From Clostridiales bacterium UBA3758 (GTDB lineage: Bacteria > Bacillota > Clostridia > Oscillospirales > Oscillospiraceae), in assembly GCA_002371675.1 (NCBI GenBank), contig DFGE01000022.1:186001-250000 (forward strand): a DNA stretch of 64,000 nucleotides, given 5' to 3'. Positions 32,220 through 40,568 of this stretch are shown in pieces (position 1 is the stretch's first letter; the number at the start of each line of letters is the position of its first letter). The position numbers were made by a program, and so were the translations under genes. The notes below the pieces were generated by a model. That model was not told the DNA's origin, ran no database searches, and saw nothing but the letters and a program-made list of their open reading frames with translations.

Positions 32220-33239
32220 TCACGATTCGCTGCCGAAGCGCTCCTTTGCTGCCTGCATGTCCTCCACAAGCTCGACGGTGCCGAGGTATTCCCCACTGCG
32301 GCCGCGCACGGCCATATAGCGCGTAAGGATCGCGCGGCCGTTCTTCTCCGACCAGACAGGCACCACGTCCCGCCTGCCCGCGCGGAAATCCTCGAGGATC
32401 TTGCGCACCAGCGGCTCGATCTTCGGGGGATGGCAGGAGAACACCTCGCGGTCAAGCGCCATTCCGGGGCGCTTGAAGACCTTGGGTCCCTCGTTGAAGA
32501 AGCGGTTGATGTCCGCGGCGTCCACAAAGGTGATCTCCATGGGGATCGTGTTGAGCAGCGCGATGAGCTGCTCAAGGGTCAGATGCCCGCCCGGCATCAC
32601 GATCTCCCCTTCCCCGGCTTCGAGCTCGACAGGAGCAGGCTGTTCCGCCCCCTCCCAGATCTCCGCTTTGACGCCGAGGCAGTCTCCGTAATCGTGCATA
32701 TCGCGTGCGATTCCGCGCCATTCCTGCTCGCTGAAGTTTACGGCGCACATCGGGAAGAGGGCGCGCTTCTCCTTATCCGCCATCCTTTCCACCCGCGCAA
32801 GCACCGCGAGCATCTCATCGCGCCATTCCCTGCCGAGCCGAATGCGGCGCAGCAGGACCTTGAAGGCGTCGCGGATCTCGTCGTCCTCCGTCCACATGAG
32901 GTCGGATGGGCCGGCGATGTGGTAGGTCACTTTCAGCAGCGGATAGAGCAGATCGCCCTTCTTGGCATAGTGCGTTGTGAAGCCGTGGATCTGCTCGAGC
33001 AGCGCCTCTGCGTCCTCTCTCCCGCCGATCAGGGGCCTCGCCCGTGCGATCAAGGCAAGGAGAGCTTCATTCTCCCGCGTAAGCGTGTGCAGCGGATGGC
33101 CGGGGATTGCCGCGAGCGCGGCCGCCAGCGCGTCCTTGTTCCGATAATCCTTCCCCGAAGATAGCGCCTTAGCCCGCTCAAGGGCTGCGCGCAGCTCCTC
33201 GGGACTCTCCCTGCCGGTCATGGTTTTATGATCGTCCAT
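32220..33239 (-). CDS. DUF438/hemerythrin/PAS multidomain protein
   Basis: A 339-residue soluble protein. The N-terminal ~80 residues match DUF438. The middle (about 80-210) is a hemerythrin-like helical bundle with His and Glu residues (IHGFTTHYAKKGDLLYPLL, MHDYGDCLG). The C-terminal ~120 residues form a PAS-type sensor (IPMEITFVDAADINRFFNEG ...). Members are thought to sense oxygen, nitric oxide or redox state. There is no transmitter domain. ATG at 33239 follows AAGGATG. It is a single-gene unit. Confidence 0.85.
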   Translation of the reverse strand: MDDHKTMTGRESPEELRAALERAKALSSGKDYRNKDALAAALAAIPGHPLHTLTRENEALLALIARARPLIGGREDAEALLEQIHGFTTHYAKKGDLLYPLLKVTYHIAGPSDLMWTEDDEIRDAFKVLLRRIRLGREWRDEMLAVLARVERMADKEKRALFPMCAVNFSEQEWRGIARDMHDYGDCLGVKAEIWEGAEQPAPVELEAGEGEIVMPGGHLTLEQLIALLNTIPMEITFVDAADINRFFNEGPKVFKRPGMALDREVFSCHPPKIEPLVRKILEDFRAGRRDVVPVWSEKNGRAILTRYMAVRGRSGEYLGTVELVEDMQAAKERFGSES

Positions 33240-33254
33240 CTTTCATCCTTTCCA

Positions 33255-33287
33255 TGCAAAAACGCCCGCAGGTGCGGGCGTTTTGCA
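33255..33287 (-). terminator. Terminator after the small membrane protein gene
   Basis: Stem AAAACGCCCGCA/TGCGGGCGTTTT with a 2-base loop and A/T flanks, just past the stop at 33296. Confidence 0.8.
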
Positions 33288-33295
33288 TTGAGCTC

Positions 33296-33493
33296 TCAGG
33301 CGCCGAGCTTCCTGCGGATCGGCCGCGGGAGGAAATGCGGGCATTTGGGCATGCGCGTACCGAACAGGAGGCTGCGGATCACGCGGCGGTGGATATACAC
33401 CCAGCAGGTGAGGCCGCCCAGCAGCGCCAAAAGCAGAAGCTTGATCAGGATTTTTTTGAGGAACTTGAGGAATTTATCCATTTTCTCTTTCAT
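33296..33493 (-). CDS. Small basic membrane protein of unknown function
   Basis: A 65-residue protein with a lysine-rich amphipathic start (MKEKMDKFLKFLKKILIKLL), one transmembrane helix (about residues 17-34), and a basic C-terminal tail ending RRKLGA. It has a strong GGAGG ribosome binding site, its own promoter and a terminator, which supports it being a real gene. No family recognised. Confidence 0.7.
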   Translation of the reverse strand: MKEKMDKFLKFLKKILIKLLLLALLGGLTCWVYIHRRVIRSLLFGTRMPKCPHFLPRPIRRKLGA

Positions 33494-33522
33494 AAGAACG
33501 CCTCCGTAATCTGGATGTTTTT

Positions 33523-33551
33523 ATTTTAGCACACTCCTGCGCGATGCGCAA
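33523..33551 (-). promoter_or_regulatory. Promoter of the small membrane protein gene
   Basis: Minus-strand TTGCGC (33551-33546), 17-bp spacer, TAAAAT (33528-33523). Confidence 0.6.
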
Positions 33552-33603
33552 CCGCTTCCGCCGATGTTTTGGCGCCGCCTTGAGCGGGCTTTGCCCCGGG
33601 AGC

Positions 33604-33632
33604 TTGACAGCGCCGATTTTCGGGGGTACGAT
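33604..33632 (+). promoter_or_regulatory. Promoter of the DUF4097 gene
   Basis: TTGACA (33604-33609), 17-bp spacer, TACGAT (33627-33632). Confidence 0.65.
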
Positions 33633-33657
33633 ACAGAAAAAAAGCAGGAGGCGCGAG

Positions 33658-34623
33658 ATGAAAAAAGGCAACAACATTCTGCTGGCCGCGGCGCTGACAC
33701 TCATGCTGATCGGCCTGGCGCTTTTCGTCGTTGATAGGTCGAAAGATCACCGGGATCCGCTGTCCTTCGACGTGACGCCTTGCGTCCTGACGAGCGTTGA
33801 CGTAGAGGATTCGTTCCGGGAGATCAGCGTCTCTGCGAATATCGAGAGCATCAGTTTCCTTCCCTCGGCTGACGGAGGATGCCGCGTCGAGTTTCTGGAG
33901 CCGGAGAAGGTCGAGCCATCCGCCAGGGTGGTCAACGGCACGCTCACGATCGGCACGACACAGCCGGGAAATATCCTTGAGATCGTCGTAAGCAGTCTCA
34001 TCGACACCCCGACGATCACGGTCTATCTGCCGGAGGACGACTACGACAATCTGAAGCTTGAGAGTGACACCGGCTCTGTGACGCTGCCGGAAGATTTTTC
34101 TTTTGGCAGCATAGAGCTTGAGAGCGACACCGGATCGATCAACTGCAGTGCATCTGCAAGACAGCACATCCGCGTGAAGAGCGACACCGGTGCCATTCGT
34201 CTCTCGGGACTGAGCGCGGGAGAGCTCGATTTGAGTACGGATACCGGCGCCGTGGAGCTCGACTCCGTGACCTGCGCAGGGCCGATCACCATCCGTGAGG
34301 ACACCGGGAAGACGATGTTGAGGAACGTGAACTGCGGCAGTCTGGATTTCCACGGCTGCACCGGCCTCTTTGAGATGGAAGATCTCCTCTCGACGGGACT
34401 GATTGCCATTGAGCAGGATACGGGAGCCGTGCTCTTCGAGCGCTGTGACGCGTCGGAGCTGCGCATTAAGACGAGCACCGGCAAGGTCGTCGGCTCACTG
34501 CTGACAGAAAAGGTCTTCAACGCGAAATCCGATACCGGAAAAGTTGAGGTTCCGAATACGACGAGCGGCGGCAGCTGCACGATCACGACCGACACCGGCA
34601 AAATCCAGGTTACGGTCGGGTGA
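33658..34623 (+). CDS. DUF4097-family beta-helix protein
   Basis: A 321-residue protein with an N-terminal membrane anchor (residues 7-25, LLAAALTLMLIGLALFVV) and an extracytoplasmic beta-repeat domain. From about residue 140 on, short repeats ending in (S/T)DTG recur about nine times (ESDTGSVTL, ESDTGSINC, KSDTGAIRL, STDTGAVEL, REDTGKTML and so on), each one turn of a right-handed beta-helix. Such DUF4097 proteins usually accompany a PadR regulator and DUF1700, which are absent here. ATG at 33658 follows AGGAGG. Function unknown, envelope-associated. Confidence 0.85.
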   Translation: MKKGNNILLAAALTLMLIGLALFVVDRSKDHRDPLSFDVTPCVLTSVDVEDSFREISVSANIESISFLPSADGGCRVEFLEPEKVEPSARVVNGTLTIGTTQPGNILEIVVSSLIDTPTITVYLPEDDYDNLKLESDTGSVTLPEDFSFGSIELESDTGSINCSASARQHIRVKSDTGAIRLSGLSAGELDLSTDTGAVELDSVTCAGPITIREDTGKTMLRNVNCGSLDFHGCTGLFEMEDLLSTGLIAIEQDTGAVLFERCDASELRIKTSTGKVVGSLLTEKVFNAKSDTGKVEVPNTTSGGSCTITTDTGKIQVTVG

Positions 34624-34628
34624 GGAAG

Positions 34629-34727
34629 CGCGGTTATTCCCTCTCGCTGTATTTGAGCGAAGCGGATCATACCGCGGCGCAGCCGCGGCACCTGAAAGGG
34701 GGCTTCCTTTCGGAAGCCCCCTTTCAG
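34629..34727 (+). repeat. Structured repeat, unit A
   Basis: About 100 bp beginning GCGGTTATTCCCTC, then TTTGAGCGAAGCGGATCA, a GC-rich mini-hairpin, and a 16-bp perfect hairpin CTGAAAGGGGGCTTCC / GGAAGCCCCCTTTCAG (34692-34727) with a TTTC loop. The same order recurs in unit B, about 157 bp downstream. It directly follows the DUF4097 stop and may end that transcript. Confidence 0.8.
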
Positions 34728-34785
34728 GAGCGCCGGGACAAACCCGAGCCAAGCTCGTCTCGCATGGGGTGAGCGCGAGAGGGGA

Positions 34786-34890
34786 TTGGTTATTCCCTCC
34801 CAATAATTTGAGCGAAGCGGATCACGCCGCGCCGAAGGCGCGGCACCAGAAAAGGGGCATCCTTTCGGATGCCCCCTTTTCTGGTGCCGG
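34786..34890 (+). repeat. Structured repeat, unit B, merging with tRNA-Leu
   Basis: Second unit with TTGGTTATTCCCTC, TTTGAGCGAAGCGGATCA, GC mini-hairpin, and a longer near-perfect palindrome (about 34842-34888). Its right arm includes the last bases of the tRNA-Leu gene (minus strand) and its left arm mimics them (GGCACCAG). On the minus strand the hairpin GGGGGCATCC/GGATGCCCC followed by TTTTCT would terminate the tRNA transcript. Confidence 0.8.
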
Positions 34891-34967
34891 TGGTGGGACT
34901 CGAACCCACACGGTGTCGCCACCAACGGATTTTGAGTCCGTCACGTCTACCATTCCATCACACCGGC
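34882..34967 (-). tRNA. tRNA-Leu (CAA)
   Basis: Acceptor stem GCCGGTG/CACCGGC, anticodon loop CTCAAAA (anticodon CAA), a long variable arm (TGGTGGCGACACCG) as expected for leucine tRNAs, T-loop TTCGAGT, and encoded CCA. 86 nt. Confidence 0.96.
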
Positions 34968-34977
34968 ATGTGCATCG

Positions 34978-35006
34978 AGTATATACCAAACAGAGACGAT
35001 TTTCAA
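34978..35006 (-). promoter_or_regulatory. Promoter of tRNA-Leu
   Basis: Minus-strand TTGAAA (35006-35001), 17-bp spacer, TATACT (34983-34978), about 10 bp before the tRNA. Confidence 0.75.
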
Positions 35007-35141
35007 GAACAAAATCATCTGCAGTTAGGGACGATTCATATATCTCCCCCACGACACCCTTCAACGAGCTTCGTTTAGGCTGCCGATTCTCTCTGCGGCG
35101 TAATATAGTGTTATTTTCGCTTAAACAGCGCATTTGTCCAG

Positions 35142-35170
35142 TAGACAAAGTCAGAAAGCTCTGATATACT
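35142..35170 (+). promoter_or_regulatory. Promoter of the DegV-family gene
   Basis: TAGACA (35142-35147), 17-bp spacer, TATACT (35165-35170). The stretch 35007-35141 before it holds nothing I can identify. Confidence 0.6.
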
Positions 35171-35215
35171 AAAAATGTTTTGGATCATAGGATTCTGACG
35201 GAAGGAGCTGTTTCC

Positions 35216-36067
35216 ATGGCCAACCCCCTTGTAATCACCGCTGACAGCACGGTTGATCTCTCCCCCGAACTGCGGGAGCGTTTTGATATTCATATCATGC
35301 CATTGATGATTACCCTCGGCGAGGATCATTTCTATGATGACGGCGTGAGCTTCACCCCACTGGACATGTATCGCCGCTATCACTTGGACGGTACACTGCC
35401 CAAAACCTCCGCGCCCGGTGTAAACGAGTTCAGCGACTTCTTCCGGCGCTTCACAGAAAATGGTTTTGAGGTCGTTCACCTCGATATCAGCGCGGAGCTC
35501 TCCAACTCCTTCAACGCGGCCCGTCTTGCCGCCGAGGATTTAGAAGGCGTCTTTGTGGTCGACAGCCGCATGCTCTCTACCGGTATCGGTCTGCTCGCCA
35601 TCGAGGCCGCAGAATGCCGCGACCGCGGAATGGAGGCGGCCGACATTGCCGGACACCTGGAGAGCCTCACCGACAAGGTCTCCACGAGCTTTGTGCTGGA
35701 TACGCTGGAATTCATGTGGAAGGGCGGACGCTGCAGCGGCATCACTGCGCTCGGCGCAAACCTGCTCCGTCTCAAGCCCGCTCTCGAAATGAAGGACGGG
35801 AAGCTCGGGGTTTACAAAAAATACCGCGGCTCCATCGAGCACGTCTATGAGCAATACATCCGCGAACGCCTGCAGGGCAAGAAGGTCCGACCGGGCCATA
35901 TCTTCATTACCGAGTCAGGCGAGATCGACCCTGCCGTAATTGAGAAGCTCGAAGCCCTCATCAAAGAGCTCTCTGGCTGCCATGAGGTGCACCACACAAC
36001 GGCCGGCTGCACCGTTGCGACACATTGCGGCCCCAAGACGCTAGGCGTGCTGTTCATTGAAGAATAA
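35216..36067 (+). CDS. DegV-family fatty-acid-binding protein
   Basis: A 283-residue DegV (FakB-like) protein. These bind a fatty acid and can present it to the kinase FakA for phosphorylation and entry into phospholipid synthesis. Diagnostic parts are ITADSTVDLSPELRERFDI, the TSAPGVNEF loop with the Ser that contacts the carboxylate, and the SRMLSTGIGLL and EFMWKGGRCSG segments. ATG at 35216 follows GGAAGGAGC. The matching FakA kinase is not in the window. plsY 7 kb away works in the same pathway but is not linked. Confidence 0.93.
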   Translation: MANPLVITADSTVDLSPELRERFDIHIMPLMITLGEDHFYDDGVSFTPLDMYRRYHLDGTLPKTSAPGVNEFSDFFRRFTENGFEVVHLDISAELSNSFNAARLAAEDLEGVFVVDSRMLSTGIGLLAIEAAECRDRGMEAADIAGHLESLTDKVSTSFVLDTLEFMWKGGRCSGITALGANLLRLKPALEMKDGKLGVYKKYRGSIEHVYEQYIRERLQGKKVRPGHIFITESGEIDPAVIEKLEALIKELSGCHEVHHTTAGCTVATHCGPKTLGVLFIEE

Positions 36068-36092
36068 TCAGGATCCTGCGATAAGAGAAGAC

Positions 36093-36135
36093 ACAAAAGC
36101 CGCCTCCGGTTCAAGGAACCGGAGGCGGCTTTTGT
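36093..36135 (+). terminator. Strong terminator after the DegV gene
   Basis: Perfect 19-bp stem ACAAAAGCCGCCTCCGGTT and its complement with a 5-base loop, including A- and T-rich bases. Confidence 0.85.
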
Positions 36136-36424
36136 CAGAATGTCATAGGACTCCTTGCTTTCGTCAAGCGGAAGCAAGGGGTTCGGCGTATTCCGGGAAA
36201 GGAAGGGAAAGGAACGGATGAAAGAAGAAGTTTATCCAAAAGCACATAAAGAAAAACTTTCGCTTATAACAAAACACATAAATGCAAAATCCCCCAGGGG
36301 ACGAGCGAAAGCTCATTCTCCGGGGGATCTCATTTCATACCGAACGCTTTTGGTGTAAAGCTGATGAAGTATAGGGCAGCCCTAAGCCAAAAAGCTCCGA
36401 TTTCTCAAGGTTTTTTCGCCTTAA
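36136..36424. other. Gene-poor stretch before groEL with hairpins
   Basis: No convincing gene. It holds a hairpin CCTTGCTT...AAGCAAGG (36153-36179) and the groEL terminator near 36284-36328. A 46-codon frame starting at 36218 runs through that terminator and is probably not coding. Confidence 0.5.
36284..36328 (-). terminator. Probable terminator of groES-groEL
   Basis: Stem ATCCCCC ... GGGGGAT with an inner GAGC/GCTC hairpin; on the minus strand it is followed by TTTTGCATTT. It lies about 100 bases past the groEL stop. Confidence 0.6.
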
Positions 36425-38053
36425 TCAGTACATGCCGCCCATATCGGGTGCGGCGGGGACGGCGGGAGCGGCCTTCTCGGGGATATCGGCCACCAGGCTC
36501 TCGGTAGTGAGAACCATGGAGGAGACGGAAGCCGCGTTCTCAAGCGCGCTGCGGCAGACCTTGGTCGGATCGACAATGCCGAGCTGCATCATGTCGCCGT
36601 AGGTGTCGTTGGCGGCGTCATAGCCGAAGTTGACATTGTCAGAGGAGGCAACCTGATTGAGGATCACAGCGCCCTCAACGCCGGCGTTGGCAGCGATCTG
36701 CATAATGGGAGCCTTGAGAGCCTTCGCCACAATGGCAGCGCCGGTCTTCTCATCGCCCTCGAGGGTGGCGGTCAGCTTCTCGGCGGCCTTGGCGGCGATC
36801 ACGTACGCGGAGCCGCCGCCGGGAACGATGCCCTCGGCAACAGCGGCGCGGGTGGCGTTCAGCGCGTCCTCGATGCGGAGCTTCTTCTCCTTCATCTCGG
36901 TCTCGGTAGCGGCACCGACCTTGATGACGGCAACGCCGCCGGAGAGCTTCGCCAGACGCTCCTGGAGCTTCTCGCGGTCATAATCGGAGGTAGTGGTCTC
37001 GATCTGACGCTGGATCTGATTGCGGCGGGCAGAGATCTCCTCCGCAGAGCCGGCGCCGTCAACAATGACGGTGTTTTCCTTGGTGACCTTGACCTGGTGC
37101 GCCTGGCCGAGCATATTGAGTCCGGCCTCCTTGAGTTCCATGCCGAGGTCGCTGGAGATGACGGTGCCGCCGGTCAGAACGGCGATATCCTGCAGCATCT
37201 CCTTGCGGCGATCGCCGAAGCCAGGCGCCTTGACGCAGATGCAGGTAAAGGTGCCGCGCAGCTTGTTGAGAACGATGGTGGCAAGAGCTTCGCCTTCGAC
37301 GTCCTCGGCGATGATGAGCATCTTGCGGCCGGCCTGAACGACCTGCTCCAGCAGAGGCAGAACCTCCTGGATGTTGGAGATCTTCTTATCGGTAATGAGG
37401 ATCAGGGGATCGTCAAGAACGGCCTCCATCTTGTCGGTATCGGTAACCATGTAGGGAGAGAGGTAGCCGCGGTCAAACTGCATGCCTTCAACGACGTCGC
37501 TGTAGGTCTCGGCGGTCTTGCTCTCCTCAATAGTGATAACGCCATTCTGGCTGACCTTCTCCATGGACTCGGCAATCAGGGTGCCGATGACCTCATCGCC
37601 GGAGGAGATGGTGCCGACGCGAGCGATGTCCTTGGAGCCGGAAACGGGCTGGGACACGGCCTTGACAGCGGCGACAGCCTCATTGGTGGCCTTCTGGATG
37701 CCGCGCTTCATGGTCATGGGGTTGGCGCCGGCGGCCAGGTTCTTGAGGCCCTCGTTGATCATGGCCTGCGCGAGAACGGTGGCGGTGGTGGTGCCGTCGC
37801 CGGCGACGTCGTTGGTCTTGGTGGAGACTTCCTTGATCAGCTGCGCGCCCATGTTCTCAAAGGCGTTCTCCAGCTCGATTTCCTTTGCAATGGTCACACC
37901 GTCATTGGTGATCAGCGGTGTGCCGAATTTCTTGTCGAGAACCACGTTGCGGCCTTTGGGGCCAAGGGTGATCTTGACGGTGTCAGCCAGCTGGTTAACG
38001 CCGCGCTCGATGGCCTTGCGGGCCTCTTCACCGTAAATGATCTGCTTTGCCAT
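36425..38053 (-). CDS. groL: Chaperonin GroEL (60 kDa)
   Basis: ATP-driven folding chamber subunit in the cytoplasm. The 542-residue product has standard length. Visible features are the N-terminal LGPKGRNVVLDKKFG, the ATP-site loop DGTTTATVLAQAM, the VPGGGSAYV segment, and a C-terminal GGMY end (short version of the GGM tail). It lies 14 bp downstream of groES under the CIRCE operator. Confidence 0.98.
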   Translation of the reverse strand: MAKQIIYGEEARKAIERGVNQLADTVKITLGPKGRNVVLDKKFGTPLITNDGVTIAKEIELENAFENMGAQLIKEVSTKTNDVAGDGTTTATVLAQAMINEGLKNLAAGANPMTMKRGIQKATNEAVAAVKAVSQPVSGSKDIARVGTISSGDEVIGTLIAESMEKVSQNGVITIEESKTAETYSDVVEGMQFDRGYLSPYMVTDTDKMEAVLDDPLILITDKKISNIQEVLPLLEQVVQAGRKMLIIAEDVEGEALATIVLNKLRGTFTCICVKAPGFGDRRKEMLQDIAVLTGGTVISSDLGMELKEAGLNMLGQAHQVKVTKENTVIVDGAGSAEEISARRNQIQRQIETTTSDYDREKLQERLAKLSGGVAVIKVGAATETEMKEKKLRIEDALNATRAAVAEGIVPGGGSAYVIAAKAAEKLTATLEGDEKTGAAIVAKALKAPIMQIAANAGVEGAVILNQVASSDNVNFGYDAANDTYGDMMQLGIVDPTKVCRSALENAASVSSMVLTTESLVADIPEKAAPAVPAAPDMGGMY

Positions 38054-38067
38054 AATGAAATGCCTCC

Positions 38068-38352
38068 TTACTCAATGACCGCCAGAATGTCGCTCTGGCG
38101 CGCAATGGTGTATTCCTCGTCGCCGATCTTGGCCTTGGTGCCGCTGTATTTGCCCACGAGCACGCGCTGACCGACTTCGACGATCATCTTGATCTCATTG
38201 CCGTCCACGATACCGCCGGGGCCTACTTCGACAACTGTGTAAATCTCGGGCTTCTCCTGCGCGGAAGACGCGAGGAACAGGCCGGAAGCAGTGCGCTCTT
38301 CGGCAGCTTCCTGCTTGAGGACAATGCGATCAAACAAGGGTCTGATTTTCAT
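38068..38352 (-). CDS. groS: Co-chaperonin GroES (10 kDa)
   Basis: The 94-residue lid of the GroEL chamber. It shows KIRPLFDRIVLKQ at the N-terminus, the mobile loop with ERTASGLFL, and GQRVLVGKYSGTK near the end. ATG at 38352 follows GGAGGTATAG; the frame stays open to 38406 but that part is the operator region. First gene of the groES-groEL operon. Confidence 0.98.
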   Translation of the reverse strand: MKIRPLFDRIVLKQEAAEERTASGLFLASSAQEKPEIYTVVEVGPGGIVDGNEIKMIVEVGQRVLVGKYSGTKAKIGDEEYTIARQSDILAVIE

Positions 38353-38395
38353 ACATCTATACCTCCAATTGTTTTGATTACAAAATTCAGCATCG

Positions 38396-38422
38396 TTAGC
38401 ACTCAAAACCCTTGAGTGCTAA
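38396..38422 (-). promoter_or_regulatory. CIRCE operator (HrcA site)
   Basis: Perfect inverted repeat TTAGCACTC-N9-GAGTGCTAA, the HrcA binding site for heat-shock control, located between the promoter and groES. Confidence 0.97.
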
Positions 38423-38430
38423 CGATGCAT

Positions 38431-38458
38431 ACTATAGCACAAATATCTGATTTTGCAA
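38431..38458 (-). promoter_or_regulatory. Promoter of groES-groEL
   Basis: Minus-strand TTGCAA (38458-38453), 16-bp spacer, TATAGT (38436-38431), directly upstream of the CIRCE repeat. Confidence 0.85.
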
Positions 38459-38517
38459 GCCCCTGAAGCAAAAAATTTTTGAACAATTTGTTACCGTGTA
38501 TTGCACGCCCTGGACAA

Positions 38518-39429
38518 TCAGTCGAAAAAGCGCATCCCCCTCGGGACAATCAGCTTTAAGCCTCCCGGAACGAGCTTCATACGCACCTTGTCGGTGTAGA
38601 GTGCCTCGCCGTCAACGTTGACGACGTTCGACTCATCGAAATCGATCTCCATCTCGGTGCCGCGCAGATGCGTCACGAAGGCCGGCAGCTCATCCGCATG
38701 ACCGGAGGCATATTTGCCGATCAGAGCGGCGAATTGGAACAGGTTAACCTTTTTGACAATCAGGATGTCGAGAAGACCGTCGTCTGGGCGCGCGCCCGGC
38801 GTCGGGTTGAAGCCACCGCCGTAGAAGCGGCCGTTGCAGGCGCAGGCCAGGGAGATCTTCTCCGCGCGCTCATAGTCCCCTACCCGGATCCTCATGGGAC
38901 GAGCGATCCCCTTGAACATGTTGACGGCAGCAGAGACGACATAGGCCGCTGCGCCGCCCACGAGAGGCAGGGAGCTGTATTTGTGCACATCGGTGCCGAT
39001 GCGCGCATCAATGCCGACCGAGCAGATGTTCGCGCTGTAACGCCCGTTGCAGGAGATAACGTCGATCGGACGCACCGTACCGTCGATCACGGCGGCAAGC
39101 TGGCGGTAAAGCTCCTGCTCCTCGCCGAACATCCGACAGAAATCGTTGCCGGTACCGGTCGGAAACGGACAGACGGCGACATTCTCTTTTTCTGCGGCTC
39201 CGCAAACGCATTCGTTAAAGGTACCGTCACCGCCGCAGGCATAGACATGAAGCTGTTCACCCGACTGTGCTTCCTCCTCGATCTTGCGCACGGCGTCCAT
39301 GGGGGCTTTCGTCACATAGATTTCAAAGGGCTCTTCGCGGTCATGGAAAGCTGCGCGAACTCGCTGCGTGATCTCTCCTGTTTTATCCTTCCCTCCGGCA
39401 ACCGGGTTTACGATGAACAAATGCTTCAC
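38518..39429 (-). CDS. Diacylglycerol kinase-family lipid kinase (YegS/DagK-like)
   Basis: A 303-residue soluble lipid kinase. The opening MKHLFIVNPVAGGK and the ATP-site GGDGTFNECV (with CACGGDGT near residue 70) define the family, and PFPTGTGNDFCRM is the second conserved block. C-terminal residues form the beta-sandwich domain (GGFNPTPGARPDDGLLDIL). The substrate is probably diacylglycerol recycled from lipoteichoic-acid or phospholipid turnover. The GTG start overlaps the stop of the methyltransferase gene by 3 bp. Confidence 0.92.
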   Translation of the reverse strand: MKHLFIVNPVAGGKDKTGEITQRVRAAFHDREEPFEIYVTKAPMDAVRKIEEEAQSGEQLHVYACGGDGTFNECVCGAAEKENVAVCPFPTGTGNDFCRMFGEEQELYRQLAAVIDGTVRPIDVISCNGRYSANICSVGIDARIGTDVHKYSSLPLVGGAAAYVVSAAVNMFKGIARPMRIRVGDYERAEKISLACACNGRFYGGGFNPTPGARPDDGLLDILIVKKVNLFQFAALIGKYASGHADELPAFVTHLRGTEMEIDFDESNVVNVDGEALYTDKVRMKLVPGGLKLIVPRGMRFFD

Positions 39430-40568
39430 GGCTCTTCTTCTCTCTTTCTGCTGTCTTTCAGGTAAGAGTACAAATTGCAGGGGATCTTTCCGTTGTAGAG
39501 CTTGCGCTTTTTGTCTGCCTCGCGGCCGAAGCTGCGCTCAAACTCCAAATGGGAAGAAAGGACGAAGACCTGCCAGTTGTCCAGACCGCTCAACGCTGCG
39601 CCGAAGCCGCGGTAGAGCTCCTCCGCCTCCTGCTTCTCAAGAAGCCGCTCGCCGTAGGGCGGGTTCGTAACGATCACGCCCCGCTCAGTCGTGCGGGAAA
39701 AACGCGTCGCGTCCGCTGTCTCAAAGCGGACGATCTCCCCTACCCCTGCGCGCTCGGCATTGGCCTTTGCGATCTCGATGGCTTTGGGGTCGATGTCACT
39801 GCCGAGGATAGAATAGTTCCCGTGAAACTCGCGGTCACGCGCAGCCTCCTTCTCACGCCGCCAGACGGATGCGTCCAGCGCTCTCCAGTTCATGGCAGAG
39901 AACTCCCGGTTCAATCCGGGGGCGCGGTTGAGCGCGGTGAGCGCGGCCTCGATGGCTATGGTGCCGCTGCCGCAGAAGGGATCGACGAAATCCCCGCGGC
40001 CGCGGTAGCGCGCGAGCTCAACGAGCCCCGCCGCCAGCGTCTCGCGCAGCGGCGCGAGATTGTGCGCCGGGCGGTAGCCGCGCTTGTGCAGACTCGCGCC
40101 GCTGGTGTCCAGGCAGAGAGAGACGCGATCCTTGAGGATCGTGAAGCGGATCTGCATCAGCTCGCCTGTCTCGGCAAACCAGGACACGCGGTACTTGCTC
40201 TTGAGCCTCTCCACGACAGCCTTCTTGATGATGCGTTGGCAGTCGGGCACCGAATGCAGCCCGGAGTCGACACAGTGGCCGCTCACAGGGAAGGCAGAGT
40301 CCTTGCCGATGAGGTCCTCCCAGGGCAGGGCGCGGGTCTTCTCAAACAGTTCGTCGAAGGTCCTGGCTTCAAATCTGCCTAGCTCGACGAGAACGCGCTC
40401 GCCCATACGCAGGCAGAGATTTGCACGGGCAATGGCCTCCGCGCCGCCGCGGAAATAGACGCGGCCGTTTTCCGCCGAAACATCCTGCAGTTCGAGTTTT
40501 TTGAGCTCGGCTGCGACAGGCCCTTCCAGGCCAAACAGGCAGGGAACGCAAAGTGTATACTTCATCAT
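39426..40568 (-). CDS. THUMP-domain rRNA methyltransferase (YpsC/RlmL-like)
   Basis: A 380-residue RNA methyltransferase. An N-terminal THUMP domain (about 45-155) is followed by a Rossmann methyltransferase, with DPFCGSGTIAIEAAL as the SAM motif and VTNPPYGERL as the catalytic N6/N2 motif. Relatives modify a guanosine of 23S rRNA. ATG at 40568 overlaps the polC stop as ATGA, so it is coupled to the polymerase gene. Confidence 0.92.
   Translation of the reverse strand: MMKYTLCVPCLFGLEGPVAAELKKLELQDVSAENGRVYFRGGAEAIARANLCLRMGERVLVELGRFEARTFDELFEKTRALPWEDLIGKDSAFPVSGHCVDSGLHSVPDCQRIIKKAVVERLKSKYRVSWFAETGELMQIRFTILKDRVSLCLDTSGASLHKRGYRPAHNLAPLRETLAAGLVELARYRGRGDFVDPFCGSGTIAIEAALTALNRAPGLNREFSAMNWRALDASVWRREKEAARDREFHGNYSILGSDIDPKAIEIAKANAERAGVGEIVRFETADATRFSRTTERGVIVTNPPYGERLLEKQEAEELYRGFGAALSGLDNWQVFVLSSHLEFERSFGREADKKRKLYNGKIPCNLYSYLKDSRKREEEP

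Noticed and set aside
34000..34620. Regular GACACCGG/GATACCGG repeats suggesting a CRISPR or minisatellite
   Set aside because: They are in-frame codons for the DTG turns of the DUF4097 beta-helix with irregular spacing; no CRISPR-like spacing or cas genes.
36218..36358. A 46-codon frame starting with ATG at 36218 behind GGAAAGGAACGG
   Set aside because: It runs through the groEL terminator hairpin and has no recognisable family; kept only as a remark.
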